DNA of 6,328 nucleotides, from NCBI GenBank assembly GCA_030830425.1, contig JAURND010000132.1, positions 1 through 6,328 on the forward strand. Reading direction: 5' to 3'. Below are positions 5,608-6,328 of this stretch, in pieces (the stretch's first letter is position 1; the number at the start of each line of letters is the position of its first letter). Source of the DNA: Gammaproteobacteria bacterium (lineage in GTDB: Bacteria; Pseudomonadota; Gammaproteobacteria; JAURND01). The notes beneath the pieces are model-generated. The model saw only the letters and a list, made by a program, of their open reading frames with translations, made no database searches and was not told where the DNA came from. The position numbers and the translations under genes were made by a program.

Positions 5608-6298
5608 AATCCACTTTAATGATCCATGGCTTTTGAGATTTTAGGGCTACGTGCAATTTAGCTAAATCAGCGACAGCTTCGTCATGCGTTTTATAGTGCC
5701 CGTACAACAATATATACTGGTTATGTTTATTTTTTTGGATCATTGCTTTATTTTTAAGCGAATAAGTTTTGATATATTTCTCTAACTCTGCTTTATTGGC
5801 TGCCGATAAAAGCTGAATGGCGTAAGTGTGCCCCGTTTTTGCATCCACTTTCACATTTGTTTTTATTGGAGATAACGCTGGCCTTTCTGAGTGGCTTGAA
5901 ATATTCTGTTCAGATTTACCGATGACTGCTGTTTCAGCAGGTGGCGTCGCGATAGTGTCGTGGTTTGGCATATTGCCGGGGGATAATATGTTCAGTGCCT
6001 GTATCGCTTGGGCTTGACTTTGTACTGCTGCACGTTTTATCCAATTTAATCCTGTCTGCGTATTTTGCGTAACGGTTTTTCCATAAAAATACAAATAACC
6101 GAGGGCATATTGCGCATCTGGGTCACCCGACTCTGCAGCTTGCTGCAATTCGTCTAATGATAAATCATTAATTTTAATTTGAGTGGCTGGAATTTCTGGT
6201 TGCGCAAAAGCAGACTCTATCGGAAATGTAACCACCAAACCGATCAAAAAGATTGCCATCCATATATACTGCTCGCACTTGAAAGTGAGTATCTTCAT
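5585..6298 (-). CDS. Exported Sel1-repeat and SPOR-domain protein
   Basis: A 237-residue protein. Residues 1-32 form a signal peptide: Lys2 and Lys7, a hydrophobic core about 12-25, and a likely cleavage at SAFA|QP after Ala32. Residues about 50-95 hold one clear Sel1 repeat (AAESGDPDAQYALGYLYFYG, then GLNWIKRAA) and perhaps part of a second. Residues 100-155 are a Ser/Pro/Thr-rich linker. Residues about 157-231 resemble a SPOR domain: YAIQLLSA, ELEKYI, YILLYGHYKTHDEAVADLAKL, PWIIKV. SPOR domains bind denuded peptidoglycan glycans, often at the septum, and Sel1 repeats mediate protein contacts, so a periplasmic or envelope role is inferred. The exact family is not recognised. The ATG at 6298 is preferred to the one at 6259 because it gives the signal peptide its basic N-terminus. 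The final residues SAISADL and the stop appear to derive from repeat copy D. An 11-bp inverted repeat flanks the start codon. Confidence 0.88.
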   Translation of the reverse strand: MKILTFKCEQYIWMAIFLIGLVVTFPIESAFAQPEIPATQIKINDLSLDELQQAAESGDPDAQYALGYLYFYGKTVTQNTQTGLNWIKRAAVQSQAQAIQALNILSPGNMPNHDTIATPPAETAVIGKSEQNISSHSERPALSPIKTNVKVDAKTGHTYAIQLLSAANKAELEKYIKTYSLKNKAMIQKNKHNQYILLYGHYKTHDEAVADLAKLHVALKSQKPWIIKVDSAISADL

Positions 6299-6327
6299 GT
6301 ATCTGCTTTTTTCATACGAGCAGTATA
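6265..6327. promoter_or_regulatory. 11-bp inverted repeat flanking the Sel1-SPOR start codon
   Basis: TATACTGCTCG (6265-6275) and CGAGCAGTATA (6317-6327) are perfect inverse complements separated by 41 bases. On the minus-strand transcript they would pair around the ribosome-binding region and the ATG (6298-6296). The enclosed loop has a further small hairpin (CACT TGAA AGTG, 6276-6287). It could limit translation initiation or be a split operator; function is inferred only from position. Confidence 0.5.
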
Positions 6328-6328
6328 A

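Noticed and set aside
5415..5616. Target-site duplication around copy D
   Set aside because: The 9-base flanks (TCTCATCGT and AATCCACTT) do not match, and the left end is uncertain.

Overview
The window (about 40% G+C) comes from a gammaproteobacterium. The evidence is a giant NAD-specific glutamate dehydrogenase of about 1,600 residues, a CGFS monothiol glutaredoxin, the rpmB-rpmG pair, a tRNA-Leu with encoded CCA, and a Sel1/SPOR envelope protein. The low G+C, long gene-poor gaps and crowd of decayed repeats would suit a host-associated lineage such as the Legionellales. That placement is a guess from general character, not from a marker alignment.

Layout. 1-2800 (minus) is the first 933 codons of the glutamate dehydrogenase, running off the left edge. 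2801-3578 has no gene and holds repeat debris. 3579-4228 (minus) is rpmB followed by rpmG, separated by an inserted element. 4229-4446 is a divergent promoter region with a small repeat remnant. 4447-4896 (plus) is grxD followed by tRNA-Leu(CAA), whose likely promoter overlaps the grxD stop codon. 4897-5584 is again gene-free repeat. 5585-6298 (minus) is a secreted or periplasmic Sel1-SPOR protein.

The most notable content is between the genes. One family of small non-coding elements, with ends close to CAGCAATTCCCG and CGGGAATTGCTG, occurs in every intergenic interval. The clearest copy (3817-3992) lies between rpmB and rpmG and is bounded by a perfect 9-bp direct repeat, TACGATCAT, as expected of a transposed MITE. 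Related but more eroded copies lie at 2927-3112, 3323-3404, 4305-4336, 4918-5177 and 5415-5607. The last overlaps the end of the Sel1-SPOR gene and appears to supply its final codons and stop. A separate G+C-rich block (5221-5414) with a long imperfect palindrome may be a second kind of repeat.

Functionally the genes are unrelated housekeeping units: glutamate catabolism, ribosome assembly, iron-sulfur/redox handling, a leucine tRNA and a peptidoglycan-associated protein. All repeat alignments were made by eye, so identities are approximate.
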